Positions 1 through 10,202 are shown, counted from the stretch's first letter. The stretch is DNA of 64,000 nucleotides from Pedobacter cryoconitis (GCF_014200595.1 NZ_JACHCG010000001.1:1612001-1676000), one strand, 5' to 3'. Numbers and translations are program-made. Notes: a model not told the origin generated them from the letters alone.

Positions 1-1005
1 CAGAAATTTTCATTCAGGACATGGATAATTCCATTCCGGCTGATTACTATTACCATGTTTCTTTGTATAGCAGCAGTTACATTAATAGGTATTTACTATT
101 TTAAAATGCCTCTTTCTACTTCCATATTACTTGCTGCCGTACTTTCACCTACAGATCCTGTACTAGCTACTGATGTGCAGGTTGGTGATCCCAATGAGCA
201 GGATCGTGACAATGCTAAGTTTTCTCTGACTGCCGAGGCTGGTTTTAATGACGGCATGGCTTTTCCCTTTGTATGGCTCGCCATAGCGCTGGCCATGACT
301 TCAGGAGGTGATACTTCCTTTTTGTTTACATGGGCATTGAAACATGTGCTTTACCAGATTGCTGCCGGCTTAATTTGTGGATTTCTATTGGGTAAATTAT
401 TAGGGTATGTACTTTTTACGCTTGGTAAGAAATACGAGACTTTCTTTACTCAGGATGGTTTTGTCTCTATAGCAGCAACATTGATCGTATACGGTGCGAC
501 TGAAAGCATTCATGGATATGGATTTATTGCCGTATTTATTGCTGCAATAACCCTCAGAGCTTACAAGAGGGATCACAAATATCATAACCGCCTGCATGCA
601 TTTTCAGATCAGATTGAAAGGATTCTTGTGGCCATTATGTTAATTCTCTTTGGAGGAAGTCTTGTGCGGGGCGTAATGAACAGCCTTACCTGGCCAATGG
701 CCGCGTTTGGGATTGTCTTTATCTTTGTGATCAGACCATTATCTGGTTTGATCGGACTGATTGGCACAAAGCTCAAAATTCAGGAGAAACTGGTGATCAG
801 TTTTTATGGTATCCGGGGAATGGGATCTATTTATTACCTGGCTTTCGCCTTTGGAACTACTTTCTTTAAGGATCAGGATGCCCTTTGGTCAATTATAGCT
901 TTTATTGTACTTATTTCTATTGGCATACACGGGATTACTGCTGGCTTTACATTTAAAAAACTCGAGCAGGTATTACCTGAGGATAACGAATTAATTGCCA
1001 GATAA
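1..1005 (+). CDS. Cation:proton antiporter, CPA1/NhaP type (5' partial)
   Basis: Inner-membrane Na+(or K+)/H+ exchanger that would act in pH and sodium homeostasis. The frame is open from base 1 without a stop, so the true start lies before the window; the ATG at 55 is internal. The visible 334 residues are mostly hydrophobic helices. Family signatures are SPTDPVLATDVQ and AEAGFNDG; the latter carries the Asn-Asp pair expected in the ion-binding site of CPA1 exchangers. A conserved GIRGMGSIYYL helix lies near the C-terminus. There is no large cytoplasmic C-terminal domain. The ion is not readable from the sequence. The family call is firm. Confidence 0.9.
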   Translation, partial: QKFSFRTWIIPFRLITITMFLCIAAVTLIGIYYFKMPLSTSILLAAVLSPTDPVLATDVQVGDPNEQDRDNAKFSLTAEAGFNDGMAFPFVWLAIALAMTSGGDTSFLFTWALKHVLYQIAAGLICGFLLGKLLGYVLFTLGKKYETFFTQDGFVSIAATLIVYGATESIHGYGFIAVFIAAITLRAYKRDHKYHNRLHAFSDQIERILVAIMLILFGGSLVRGVMNSLTWPMAAFGIVFIFVIRPLSGLIGLIGTKLKIQEKLVISFYGIRGMGSIYYLAFAFGTTFFKDQDALWSIIAFIVLISIGIHGITAGFTFKKLEQVLPEDNELIAR

Positions 1006-1094
1006 TCAGTAAAAAGAATACAAATCTCCTGAATTCGTATTACCTGCCACTAATCCATTGACACGACCTTTACCCTATAATTAAAATCGAAAAA

Positions 1095-1910
1095 ATGAAA
1101 AAGACAATTTTAATAACAGGTGCAAGCAGTGGTTTAGGAAAAGAAACTGCGAAGTTATTTCAGCGGGAAGGTTGGAACGTTATTGCTACTATGCGTAATC
1201 CAGAAAATGGGGCAGAACTACAAGCATTAGAAAATGTTTTGGTGACCAGACTCGACGTTTTGGATTTAGGTTCTATTGAAAGTACAGTATATGAAGGTAT
1301 TCAAAGATTTGGAAAAATTGATGTACTGCTTAATAATGCCGGTTATGGTGCTTATGGCCCTTTGGAGGCTTCTCCAAGAGAGAAAATTATTCGCCAGTTT
1401 AACACGAATGTAATTGGTCTTTTAGATGTTACTAAAGCATTGCTACCCCATTTTCGCGTGAATAAAAGCGGAATGATCATTAATATTTCTTCTATTGGTG
1501 GCAAAATGACTTTTCCATTAGGCAGTTTATATCATGGAACCAAGTTTGCCGTAGAAGGTATCTCCGAATCTTTGAAGTATGAGCTGGAACAGTTTGGAGG
1601 AGAAGTAAAGATTGTGGAACCGGGTGGTATTGACACTGATTTTATTGGCCGCTCCCTTGATGTAAGTAATGATGAAACCCTTATTGAATATCAGCCATTA
1701 ATCGGAAAGATCATGTCGGCAATGCAGGTATTATTTGAAAATGCTTCGCCGGCTGCTGTGATCGCTGGTGTTATTTATGAAGCGGCTACAGACGGTAAGG
1801 ATCAACTCAGATATGCCGCGGGAGAAGATGCCCGGATAATGTTAGCAGATCGCAGGCAATATGACGATGAAACATTTGTAGCAGGGATAAAAAGTCAATT
1901 TGGGATTTAA
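1095..1910 (+). CDS. SDR family oxidoreductase
   Basis: Cytoplasmic NAD(P)-dependent short-chain dehydrogenase/reductase of the classical type, 271 aa. The Rossmann motif TGASSGLG is at residues 8-15, NNAG at 80-83, and the catalytic Ser and YxxxK (YHGTK) follow around residue 150. The C-terminal extension is typical of SDRs annotated as oxidoreductases of unknown substrate in Bacteroidota. The ATG at 1095 follows an A-rich leader. An AraC regulator follows 26 bases downstream on the same strand, so the two probably form one transcript. The substrate is unknown. Confidence 0.88.
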   Translation: MKKTILITGASSGLGKETAKLFQREGWNVIATMRNPENGAELQALENVLVTRLDVLDLGSIESTVYEGIQRFGKIDVLLNNAGYGAYGPLEASPREKIIRQFNTNVIGLLDVTKALLPHFRVNKSGMIINISSIGGKMTFPLGSLYHGTKFAVEGISESLKYELEQFGGEVKIVEPGGIDTDFIGRSLDVSNDETLIEYQPLIGKIMSAMQVLFENASPAAVIAGVIYEAATDGKDQLRYAAGEDARIMLADRRQYDDETFVAGIKSQFGI

Positions 1911-1936
1911 TTTCTTTAAAAGGATATTTACCATAT

Positions 1937-2848
1937 ATGAAGAGTGAATTTATTCATTTAAAAACAATCTCAGATATGCTGAAACTATTCGGTTTGGGTA
2001 ATAATATTCAACATCCTTTAGTCGCTGTAATAGACTTTAGTAAAGTGGATGAGCAAATAGATAATGAGATGAAAATTTCCGCAGACTATTACTCACTGAT
2101 GTTTAAAAATTATCCTAGTAACAAAATGAAGTATGGTCGCAAAGTTATTGACTTTCAGGATGGTAGTTTGATCTGTATGGCGCCTAACCAAGTTCTTGAA
2201 GTTGATAACGATCTGGAAGCATCAGAAAACCTGATGGGTTGGGGATTATTTTTCCATCCCGATTTAATCAGGACAACTTCATTAAATGATAAAATGAAAG
2301 ATTATAGCTTTTTTTCTTACGAAACATCAGAAGCACTTCATTTGTCTGAAAAGGAAAAGCAGGTTTTATATGATTGTGTATTGAAAATTGAAACTGAACT
2401 TAAAGAAAATATAGATGTACATAGCCAGACTATTATTGTTTCTACGCTTGAATTGCTGCTAAGTTATTGCAGCCGTTTTTATGGCCGGCAATTCATTACC
2501 AGGAAAAGCTCCAATAATTCAGTGGTTATTCAAATTGAAAAAATTCTGACTGCATATTTTAAGGGTAATATAGAAGAAAAGGGCCTGCCTACAGTGAAAT
2601 ATATGGCAGATCAGGTGCATTTGTCACCTGGTTATCTGAGTGATCTGCTAAAAAAAGAAACCGGAAAAAACACCCAGGATCACATTCATTTTTATTTAAT
2701 TGAGGAAGCTAAAAATACATTGTTAAGTACAGATAAATCTGTTAATGAAATAGCGTATGCATTAGGATTCGATTATCCTCAATATTTTAATAAACTTTTT
2801 AAGCAGAAAACAGGAAAAACTCCTGTAGAGTTCAGAACTATGAATTAA
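1937..2848 (+). CDS. AraC family transcriptional regulator
   Basis: Transcription factor of 303 aa with an N-terminal cupin-like sensor region (roughly 20-160) and a C-terminal AraC/XylS double helix-turn-helix (roughly 205-300). The second HTH shows the signature core SVNEIAYALGFDYPQYFNKL followed by a KTGKTPVEFR-type ending. It lies 26 bases behind the SDR gene at 1095 and probably controls it, since such AraC-SDR pairs are common in soil Bacteroidota. The inducer is unknown. It ends just before a perfect hairpin. Confidence 0.88.
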   Translation: MKSEFIHLKTISDMLKLFGLGNNIQHPLVAVIDFSKVDEQIDNEMKISADYYSLMFKNYPSNKMKYGRKVIDFQDGSLICMAPNQVLEVDNDLEASENLMGWGLFFHPDLIRTTSLNDKMKDYSFFSYETSEALHLSEKEKQVLYDCVLKIETELKENIDVHSQTIIVSTLELLLSYCSRFYGRQFITRKSSNNSVVIQIEKILTAYFKGNIEEKGLPTVKYMADQVHLSPGYLSDLLKKETGKNTQDHIHFYLIEEAKNTLLSTDKSVNEIAYALGFDYPQYFNKLFKQKTGKTPVEFRTMN

Positions 2849-2873
2849 ACTTGATTTATACTCAGACAATTGT

Positions 2874-2907
2874 CAAAGGCTCTTTACGCTAACGTAAAGA
2901 GCCTTTG
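2874..2907. terminator. Bidirectional hairpin terminator
   Basis: A perfect 15-bp stem (2874-2888 with 2893-2907) closes a 4-nt loop, CTAA. It lies between the plus-strand AraC gene and the convergent minus-strand SDR gene, whose stop codon is 3 bases beyond it. The T-tract is short, but position and symmetry fit a shared terminator. Confidence 0.75.
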
Positions 2908-2910
2908 ATT

Positions 2911-3645
2911 TTACCATGGACAGTTTGTTCCGGGGAAATATTCTTCACTGAAATATTCTCCAGTAGGGCCGTCCTGGCCGATTAATGCATATTTGGCAAT
3001 ACGTTGCCCTGCTTCTTCCACAGTACTTGTACCTTGTTGATCTGTGAAGTCAGTTTTAGTCCATCCCGGACAAACAACATTGACTTTAAATGGAGTATTC
3101 CGAAGCTCGTAGGCAAGGTTAATTGTATACATGTTCAGCGCCGTTTTACTAGACTGGTATAGCGCCATTTTATTGTCGTAACCAGCAGAAGAAGTATCGG
3201 CTGCTAAAGTCAGCGAGCCCATCGCAGAGCTTACATTTACTATACGTGGTTCGGATGATTTTTTCAACAATTCAATAAAAGCCTGCGTTACGCTAACTAC
3301 ACCAAAAACATTTGTTTCATACACCGTTCTGAACTGATCAGTAGTTGCATTTAGTGCGGATTGCGGAAGTCCTCCCGAGATACCTGCGTTGTTAACGAGT
3401 ACATCCAGAACATCCGATTTTTTACTAATTGTTGTATATGCACTATGGATAGACTCCTGATTGGTTACGTCCAATTCAATAGCCTCAACGTTTGTAATCC
3501 CTTGAGATTTAAGTTTTTCAACTGCTGATAAGCCGTTTTTTAAATTCCGGCTGCCTAAATAAACTAAGAATCCTTTTTTGGCAAGTATTTTTACTACCTC
3601 AAAGCCAATGCCTTTATTTGCTCCTGTTACTAATGCTGATTTCAT
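2911..3645 (-). CDS. SDR family oxidoreductase (carbonyl-reductase-like)
   Basis: Classical short-chain dehydrogenase of 244 aa. TGANKGIGFE at residues 7-16 is the NADP-binding motif, NNAG marks the central strand, and the active site has a Ser (NVSSAMGS) and YQSSK. The TGANKGIG form and the insert SSAGYDNKMAL before the catalytic Tyr resemble carbonyl-reductase-like SDRs. It is transcribed away from the AraC gene at 3713-4594, which lies upstream on the same strand with 67 bases between. The substrate is unknown. Confidence 0.87.
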   Translation of the reverse strand: MKSALVTGANKGIGFEVVKILAKKGFLVYLGSRNLKNGLSAVEKLKSQGITNVEAIELDVTNQESIHSAYTTISKKSDVLDVLVNNAGISGGLPQSALNATTDQFRTVYETNVFGVVSVTQAFIELLKKSSEPRIVNVSSAMGSLTLAADTSSAGYDNKMALYQSSKTALNMYTINLAYELRNTPFKVNVVCPGWTKTDFTDQQGTSTVEEAGQRIAKYALIGQDGPTGEYFSEEYFPGTNCPW

Positions 3646-3712
3646 TTTTTTTTTCTTTTAATTAATGAACAAAGCTAGGCAGCAGGAAAACGGGCGATGG
3701 GGACAAATCTGT

Positions 3713-4594
3713 TTAATTGTGGGACAAATCCTGTAATTCAGCCAGGTAACGGCTAACACTTTTACCAATACTCTTTTTGAAAAGACGTGAAAAGTAACCA
3801 GGATCGTTAAATCCAAGCTCATAAGCCAGTTCCTTGACCGAAATATTGGTGTATTGTAGTTTTCGCTGTGCTTCTAGCATGATCCGGTTTGTGATCCATT
3901 CTTTTGGAGAAACACCTCCAAATTCTTTTACAATACCATAAAGGGTACTGGAAGTTAACGCCAGTTCATCTGCAATACGCTGTACATCGTGATGCTCGGT
4001 CAGTTGGGTTTCCACTGCCAGCTTAAAAGCTATATATTTTGCCAGTTTGGAACCGGCAATACCTTCCTGACTTTGATATTGCTCAAAATAAGCGGTATTG
4101 AACTCGGTCAGCAGCGTGTGTAAATGCGCGAGGATAACCTCGGCTTTTCTTTGCTTTCCGGGCGCATGCAGGAGCAGAAACAATCCTGACAGCAGATTTT
4201 TTATCCTTTGCTGTGCAGCCGCGTCAAAAGTAATTTTGTTGGCATTGAACGGGTTAACGAGGAATTGATAAGTACCTGGCAGCAGCGTCAGTGTATGCTC
4301 ATCAAAAGAAAGCGCATACTGCTGCATGTTTTTATCATAAGGTAACTTGGTAAAGATCTGGTTGGGCAATCCGAAAGCCAGTTCACCATCATTAATGGTA
4401 AACTCTTTCAGATCAGTTTTAAATGTTTCTGAACCCTTTTCCAGGTATTGGAAATAATAATAGGAAAGGCGGTGCGGTTTTCGCAATATGCGCATGACGT
4501 CCTCAGGCAAAGCTATCTTACAATTCTCATTCAGGGCAATCGACAATTTATCGTGATGCCTGATCTTGTCCAGTAATCCTGTTGTTTCTTCCAC
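3713..4594 (-). CDS. AraC family transcriptional regulator
   Basis: Regulator of 293 aa with a C-terminal AraC HTH pair. The second HTH reads SVKELAYELGFNDPGYFSRL, followed by KKSIGKSVSRYLAEL. The N-terminal 180 residues look like a ligand-binding cupin-type domain. The frame starts with GTG at 4594; no in-frame ATG is close by, so the start is tentative. It is the first gene of a minus-strand pair with the SDR at 2911, mirroring the SDR/AraC pair on the other side of the hairpin at 2874. Confidence 0.85.
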   Translation of the reverse strand: MEETTGLLDKIRHHDKLSIALNENCKIALPEDVMRILRKPHRLSYYYFQYLEKGSETFKTDLKEFTINDGELAFGLPNQIFTKLPYDKNMQQYALSFDEHTLTLLPGTYQFLVNPFNANKITFDAAAQQRIKNLLSGLFLLLHAPGKQRKAEVILAHLHTLLTEFNTAYFEQYQSQEGIAGSKLAKYIAFKLAVETQLTEHHDVQRIADELALTSSTLYGIVKEFGGVSPKEWITNRIMLEAQRKLQYTNISVKELAYELGFNDPGYFSRLFKKSIGKSVSRYLAELQDLSHN

Positions 4595-4872
4595 AGTTGG
4601 TCATTTATTTAAAACAAAGATAATGTCAAATTTGCATTGATGCACCTTTAGTTCAGTACATCAATTTTTAAAGCTACACTGGTTCTGCTATTTTTTTTGC
4701 CTTTTTAATTTTTAGATTAATATTATTTATGCAAATATGAGTTTTGTTACTGTTTTTGGTTTTTATGTTTCCATAACAGAGTGTTGTATTGTGTTTTATG
4801 GAAAAAAATATAATCAATGTGATGGTGTTGTGATTTTAATTTTTTAATTTACATGTAAATTAAATCTACACT

Positions 4873-6420
4873 ATGAAAAATTATCTACAAGCTAACCGAA
4901 AGTTAAGTTTCTATATTCTTACTTTCACAGTATTAGTCCTTGCCGGCTGTAAAAAGGAAGCGCTGCCCGATAGAAGTAATATCAGTCAGATCTATGGCAA
5001 TAAAAAGCTGATTTCTCCCATGGGGAACGGAATTCCTTCTTATCCTTTGGACTGGGAAAATATATCTTATATGCCCGCCCCTCCGAATACCACTCCGATA
5101 CCAGTGCCATGGCAATCCGGGCTTGGTGGCAGAAAGATTGACGATGATATTGTATTTGACTATAAGAAATCTGATGGATGGGAACTTGTTTATAATACAT
5201 TTAATACGAGCTCTGCTTTAAATCCTGCTTATTTTATGCTTTATAATAAATATAGGGGCCTTTTAAGAACTTACTTTTATTTTACAACACCTTCTTCCTA
5301 TCCTTCCAGTAATTTGGCTTATCTGCTTAATCTAAGAGGCCCCGCAGCAGCAGGTTCTCCTTTGTTGAATTTTTCGGGAGGAGATGTTGTAGATGTTGGG
5401 ATAAATAATGTTAATGTATCTCAGATACAGCCTTATATGGTTTCAGGTACGGGGGCATGGTATGCTTCGGAATTTGAAATGGCGTATGATAGTAATATCA
5501 ATGCTATAAATTATCAAAATCTACAGCTCAACTGGTCAATTAATCCCAATTCTATTAGTCAAATTACACTCAACGGAAAAGAGACAGGAACTATTTCGGG
5601 AACTGTAGAGCAGAAAAAAGAAGGGACTAACTTCTTTACAGGCATCGCCAATAACCTTATTGATGGTGGCCTGAAAATTGGCAGTAAGAAAGCTGCTGAT
5701 AATCTGGGTTTTATAAAGAGCCAGTTTATTAAAGATAATATATTGAATGCGGTAAACCTTGCCAGCAATGGAATAGGGGGAATTGTAAAAGGTTTCCTTA
5801 GTGGAATAATTGGTGGTGGTTCTTCCACTTCTTCAGCACAGCAAGTAAACCTGAAAATAAATTCTACTATAGAAATAACCGGTCAGTCTGTGGTACAGTC
5901 ACAGTTATTCGATAATATATTTACACTGCCTGGAACACTTGATAACCAAGGTTCAGTTCCTTTTTATCCAAATTACAATAGCCCGATGGGCGTGTTTTAT
6001 GTTTCAGCCAAGCCTGTGGTAAAGGTAAAAAGAACATTGTATAATATAAACCATCCTGCTAATATACAAGGTGCAAGGACTAATTTCCAGTTTAGCCTGG
6101 ATGAGAGTTCTTATCAGCTTTTATTTAATCCTGCATTGCTTGCAGAGGCGACGATCAGTAACGTCCGGAAAGAAGTAATCCTTACAAAAATTTATTATGG
6201 AGATGATATAGATCGTGGATCTTCCAGCTTAAGTGAGGAAAATGTTGCCGGAGTTGATATGTTCAGCCACCTGGAGAGTTTAACACTTACTGGGCCGCGT
6301 TTAAGTTTAGCATTGTTTCCGAACCTTGTGGTGAGGATTACTTTTGATGTTATACCAAATAATGGTTCTGGAAAGGTAACGATCGTGAAAACCTTTAAAG
6401 CAACAGGCAAGCAGATCTAA
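4873..6420 (+). CDS. Hypothetical lipoprotein
   Basis: I do not recognise the family. The protein has 515 aa and begins with a signal peptide ending in a lipobox (LVLAGCKKE, Cys near residue 26), so it should be lipid-anchored. Most of the mature part is Tyr/Asn/Ser-rich with beta-like alternation. A hydrophobic Gly-rich stretch near residues 298-320 (GIGGIVKGFLSGIIGGG) breaks it in two. It stands alone, with about 280 AT-rich bases upstream and a minus-strand gene downstream. It could be a surface or periplasmic protein; no enzymatic motif is visible. Confidence 0.7.
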   Translation: MKNYLQANRKLSFYILTFTVLVLAGCKKEALPDRSNISQIYGNKKLISPMGNGIPSYPLDWENISYMPAPPNTTPIPVPWQSGLGGRKIDDDIVFDYKKSDGWELVYNTFNTSSALNPAYFMLYNKYRGLLRTYFYFTTPSSYPSSNLAYLLNLRGPAAAGSPLLNFSGGDVVDVGINNVNVSQIQPYMVSGTGAWYASEFEMAYDSNINAINYQNLQLNWSINPNSISQITLNGKETGTISGTVEQKKEGTNFFTGIANNLIDGGLKIGSKKAADNLGFIKSQFIKDNILNAVNLASNGIGGIVKGFLSGIIGGGSSTSSAQQVNLKINSTIEITGQSVVQSQLFDNIFTLPGTLDNQGSVPFYPNYNSPMGVFYVSAKPVVKVKRTLYNINHPANIQGARTNFQFSLDESSYQLLFNPALLAEATISNVRKEVILTKIYYGDDIDRGSSSLSEENVAGVDMFSHLESLTLTGPRLSLALFPNLVVRITFDVIPNNGSGKVTIVKTFKATGKQI

Positions 6421-6528
6421 AACTGGGAATTATAGTCTTTAGTTTATCTGAGATCTTTATTTTACCGGCTCAAATGTCATCCTTGTGGAAATGCATTTGA
6501 GCTGGTGAAATCTGAAGGAGAATATTTG

Positions 6529-7842
6529 CTAACTTTTCTTTTGATTGGTCGCTGCCCAATCCTTAAATTGAGCTATTGCTTTGCTCAATACTCCAGCAGA
6601 TCCTTTAAATTTGCCTGATCCGTCGGGTATATTTCCTTTACCATACCATTCATAAAAGCCTTTGTTTTTTACTACGCGATCGATCATAGGCCGGACTTCT
6701 TCATACGCTTCTTTGACGAAACCATTGGCAATGAGTTGCTGGATCATTCTTGCGCCAAACCACGTCCAGTCACCTCCATTTTGATAGTTATAAGGTTTGG
6801 ACATTCCTCCGGTAAAAAAGCCTTCAGGATAGGTCGGGTATAAGGTCAGGCCAATACTCGGCATTCCAGAAAGTCTTACATTTTCTACCATTTTCTTGTT
6901 GACAGTGGCAATTTCGTCTTTAGAGAGCAGTCCTGCTTCTATTGCAATCGCGGTGCCACCGTGATAAAAGATTGTATTCTCGTCAAAGCCAGCTGGGATA
7001 GGAGATTTACCTGGATAAATATGTGGGATGAATTTCTGATTTTTTGCATCCCAAAGGTGTTTTCTTACATTCTTATAAATACCTTTTTTTAATTGAGTCC
7101 ATTGCTCCACTTTCTGTTTATCCGGTACAATATTTATTAAGTATTGCAGCGCAATAATGAACATGGCATTATCATAAACATCGATAGCTTCGTTAGACAG
7201 CTCGTTCCAATCACAGCCAAAAGTATCGTGTGGTTGAACATCGCCCCAGTCTGCCGTCATTGCTCCCCAAAGTAATCCATATTGTTTATTGTAACGTTCA
7301 AGCATTAGATAAGCAATCATTTTCTCTATTCTGGTCAACACAGTTAAGCCGGCTACTTTTTCATTCAGCAGATCAACATCTCCGGTTTTTTCAACATATT
7401 TTCCTACCAACTGGATGAGTGACGTTTCCTGATCAGTTTCAACGGTGTTTTTAAATCCTACATGACCCGGGGCTGCACTGGAGTAATATGGCGTATCATC
7501 ATTCCATGTAAAGTCTTTTTTTAACACATAACCATCTACCATTTCGTTATTCTTTTGCTGGAGTGCAAAGAACAGCAGGATTGCCCCCCGGACATCTGCT
7601 TTGGAACGTACATCTAAAGAAGTTTCAATCAATGTGTTGAAGTCTCTTGCCCAGATCTGAGAATAACCACTTCCAGCATTAAAACCTTCTTTAATGACAT
7701 CCTTTGCCATATTGCCGACAAGAGTTAACGAAGAGTCGGCAAGGATTTGAGCAGCCAATTCCTGATTTTGGGCCTTTCCCTGAGTAGGGCAGGCGGCCAC
7801 CAAAAATGCAGAGTACAGAACGTAAATTTGATATTTTTTCAT
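6529..7842 (-). CDS. Six-hairpin glycosidase (MGH/GH63-like), secreted
   Basis: Predicted exported (alpha/alpha)6-barrel glycoside hydrolase, 437 aa. Seen: an aromatic-rich catalytic-barrel pattern with IWARDFNTLIETSLDV near the N-terminus, LWGAMTADWGDVQPHD and DNAMFIIALQYLI in the middle, and NGGDWTWFGARMIQQL near the C-terminus. These resemble MGH1-like/GH63 enzymes, but the exact family is uncertain. I start it at the ATG 7842, one base after the upstream GH3 stop, rather than the TTG at 7854; this gives a clean signal peptide. The segment LVAACPTQG could be a lipobox or part of an ordinary signal. It forms a coupled operon with the GH3 gene. Confidence 0.75.
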   Translation of the reverse strand: MKKYQIYVLYSAFLVAACPTQGKAQNQELAAQILADSSLTLVGNMAKDVIKEGFNAGSGYSQIWARDFNTLIETSLDVRSKADVRGAILLFFALQQKNNEMVDGYVLKKDFTWNDDTPYYSSAAPGHVGFKNTVETDQETSLIQLVGKYVEKTGDVDLLNEKVAGLTVLTRIEKMIAYLMLERYNKQYGLLWGAMTADWGDVQPHDTFGCDWNELSNEAIDVYDNAMFIIALQYLINIVPDKQKVEQWTQLKKGIYKNVRKHLWDAKNQKFIPHIYPGKSPIPAGFDENTIFYHGGTAIAIEAGLLSKDEIATVNKKMVENVRLSGMPSIGLTLYPTYPEGFFTGGMSKPYNYQNGGDWTWFGARMIQQLIANGFVKEAYEEVRPMIDRVVKNKGFYEWYGKGNIPDGSGKFKGSAGVLSKAIAQFKDWAATNQKKS

Positions 7843-7843
7843 G

Positions 7844-10183
7844 TTAAATTTCAAGTTGTTTTTCCAGTTGGATTTTATCAGAAGCAGACCCGATCATAAT
7901 GGTGAATGTGCTGCGGGATTCAAATACTTTTTTCATCTCCATATTAATGATAGACAGGTCATCAACTGTCAATTCAAATTCTACGGGTTTCGAAGCCCCC
8001 GCTTTAAGTTTAACACGTGCAAAATGTTTCAATTGTCTGATAGGTTGGGCTATTGAGGCAAACTGGTTTTTCAAGTAAAGTTGAGCTACTTCATCTCCAT
8101 CGTAGGGGCCGGTATTTTGTAGGATAAAGGACACCCGGTAAGTCCCTTTGGTACTTTCTTTGCTAATTTTCAGGTCATGATAAGCGAAAGTTGTATAACT
8201 TTTTCCATAACCAAAAGCATAACGTGGAGTGGCCTCTTCTTCGACATAACGATGGTCAAGCGGACTTTTTCTGTTATAATGAACAGGGATTTGTCCGACA
8301 CTTCTGGGTACAGAAACAGGAAGCCGCCCAGCGGGGTTATAATCTCCGGATAAGATATCTGCAACGGCCGGGCCGCCCTGCTGGCCAGGATACCAGGCAC
8401 AAAGTAGTGCATCCGCATTTTCAGCAGCCCAGTTCATGTTCAGCGGCCGTCCTTGTATATAGATGACAACGAGGGGTTTTCCTGTCTTTTTTAATGCCTT
8501 TAATAAATCCATTTGTTTGCCAAGCAGATCTAGTGTGGATCGGTCAAATCCTTCACCACTTTCCATATCTCCAATGGTTTTATCTGTTGCAATTGCGGCA
8601 CCTGTTGTAGCGTATTCTGTCTTAAAATCCCGGGCACTTGATCCACCAACTACTGCAATCACTACATCAGCTTCTTTTGCTGCTGCGATGGCCTGAGGAA
8701 TAGTATTTTCTGTGGTATCACGAATGGCACATCCTTTAACATAGCTTACTTGCGAATCAGGTAATCTGGAGCGAAGTCCCTGTAAGATAGTGATTACATT
8801 TCCTTCAGCTTGTGGAGCTGTATAATCGCCCAGCATATTGTATACATTGTCGGCATTAGGGCCTACAACAGCAAGCTTAATTCCTTTTTTCAATGGGAGA
8901 ATGTTATTTTTGTTTTCCAATAGAATGATAGATTCTCTGGCTACCTGGCGGGAAAGCAAGAGCTGTTCCTGTGTGTTAATTTCCTTCTTAGCTTTTTGGG
9001 GATTTACAAAAGGATGTTCAAATAGCCCCATTTCGAACTTTAAACGGAGTACTCTGGATACTGCTGTATCAATAAACCGTTCTTCAATTCTTCCTTTTTC
9101 AACAGCTTCGATCAGGTTGGGATAAGCATTTCCTCCGAGATCTGCATTTAAACCAGCTTTGAGTGCCAGGATAGCGGCTTCGGTATAATCCCGCGCAATT
9201 CGATGACTGCCTTTTATTCCCTCAATACTTCCTAAATCCGATACCGTAAAACCCTTAAATCCCCATTCCTTTATTAAAATATCAGTCAGTAAAAAACTAT
9301 TAGAACTACAAGGGATGCCATCTATGGAATTATAAGCGGCCATAATTGATTTTGCTCCGGCATTTACAGCCGACTGAAAAGGAGGCAGGTAATACTCACG
9401 CAGTTCCCGTTCACCAACACTGGCAGCAGCTCCATTATGTCCTCCTTCAGGTATGGCGTAGGCTACAAAATGTTTGAGTGTGGCTATTGTGCTATAAGGA
9501 TCAGACAGGTTTCCTGCTCCTAATCCTTTAATGATGGAGGCAGCAAGTGTACCCGTTAATACAGGATCTTCACCATAACTTTCTTCCACACGTGACCAGC
9601 GCGGATCACGTGATAAGTCCAAGACAGGGCCATAGCTGATATGGGCTCCTTGTAAACGCACTTCTTTTGATACACATTCAGCCATTTTTTCTAATAATAA
9701 TGGGTTCCAGGTGGAAGCCTGGCCAATACCAGTTGGAAATACGGTAGTACCAATCGCCATATGGCCATGAGGCGCCTCTTCTGCCAAAAATATCGGAATA
9801 CCAAGACGCGTATTTTTTAGCACATATCGCTGTATTTCATTCGCAGCTTCGGCTGCCATCTCAGGATTAAGACCGGTTTTTAGGGTTTTTTGTGTCCAGG
9901 GATCGGCTCTGAATGTTGCCCAGAGCATGCCAATCTGTTTTTCGGCTACGATGTCCTTGAATTTTTGATATATTTTAACCTTATTTCCTTGTCGTTCGTA
10001 CATTTCCCATCCCAGAGGACTTAAAAGTTGACCTGCTTTTTCTTTGAGCGTCATTCTTTTAATTAAATCCTGAGTTCGTAATGCTATAGGCTGACTGGCG
10101 TCTTTGTAAAGCGGTTGTTGGCAGTAAGAGTGAATAGGTAAAGAAAGAAGAGTACAGCAGGTCAATATGGTGAGTCTATTCAT
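7844..10183 (-). CDS. Glycoside hydrolase family 3, beta-glucosidase-like
   Basis: Secreted exo-acting beta-glycosidase of 779 aa with a signal peptide ending near residue 21. The GH3 N-domain shows DLSRDPRWSR, KHFVAYAIPEGGHNG and the nucleophile motif GFTVSDLGSIEG, whose Asp is the expected catalytic base. The C-domain follows (VVGPNADNVYNMLGDY, AVVGGSS), and a fibronectin-III-like domain ends the protein. The layout matches BglX-type periplasmic enzymes. It is the first gene of a minus-strand pair with the six-hairpin glycosidase, diverging from the GH92 gene across a 231-bp promoter region. Confidence 0.92.
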   Translation of the reverse strand: MNRLTILTCCTLLSLPIHSYCQQPLYKDASQPIALRTQDLIKRMTLKEKAGQLLSPLGWEMYERQGNKVKIYQKFKDIVAEKQIGMLWATFRADPWTQKTLKTGLNPEMAAEAANEIQRYVLKNTRLGIPIFLAEEAPHGHMAIGTTVFPTGIGQASTWNPLLLEKMAECVSKEVRLQGAHISYGPVLDLSRDPRWSRVEESYGEDPVLTGTLAASIIKGLGAGNLSDPYSTIATLKHFVAYAIPEGGHNGAAASVGERELREYYLPPFQSAVNAGAKSIMAAYNSIDGIPCSSNSFLLTDILIKEWGFKGFTVSDLGSIEGIKGSHRIARDYTEAAILALKAGLNADLGGNAYPNLIEAVEKGRIEERFIDTAVSRVLRLKFEMGLFEHPFVNPQKAKKEINTQEQLLLSRQVARESIILLENKNNILPLKKGIKLAVVGPNADNVYNMLGDYTAPQAEGNVITILQGLRSRLPDSQVSYVKGCAIRDTTENTIPQAIAAAKEADVVIAVVGGSSARDFKTEYATTGAAIATDKTIGDMESGEGFDRSTLDLLGKQMDLLKALKKTGKPLVVIYIQGRPLNMNWAAENADALLCAWYPGQQGGPAVADILSGDYNPAGRLPVSVPRSVGQIPVHYNRKSPLDHRYVEEEATPRYAFGYGKSYTTFAYHDLKISKESTKGTYRVSFILQNTGPYDGDEVAQLYLKNQFASIAQPIRQLKHFARVKLKAGASKPVEFELTVDDLSIINMEMKKVFESRSTFTIMIGSASDKIQLEKQLEI

Positions 10184-10202
10184 CTGGTTGATTTCTAAAT
10201 AA

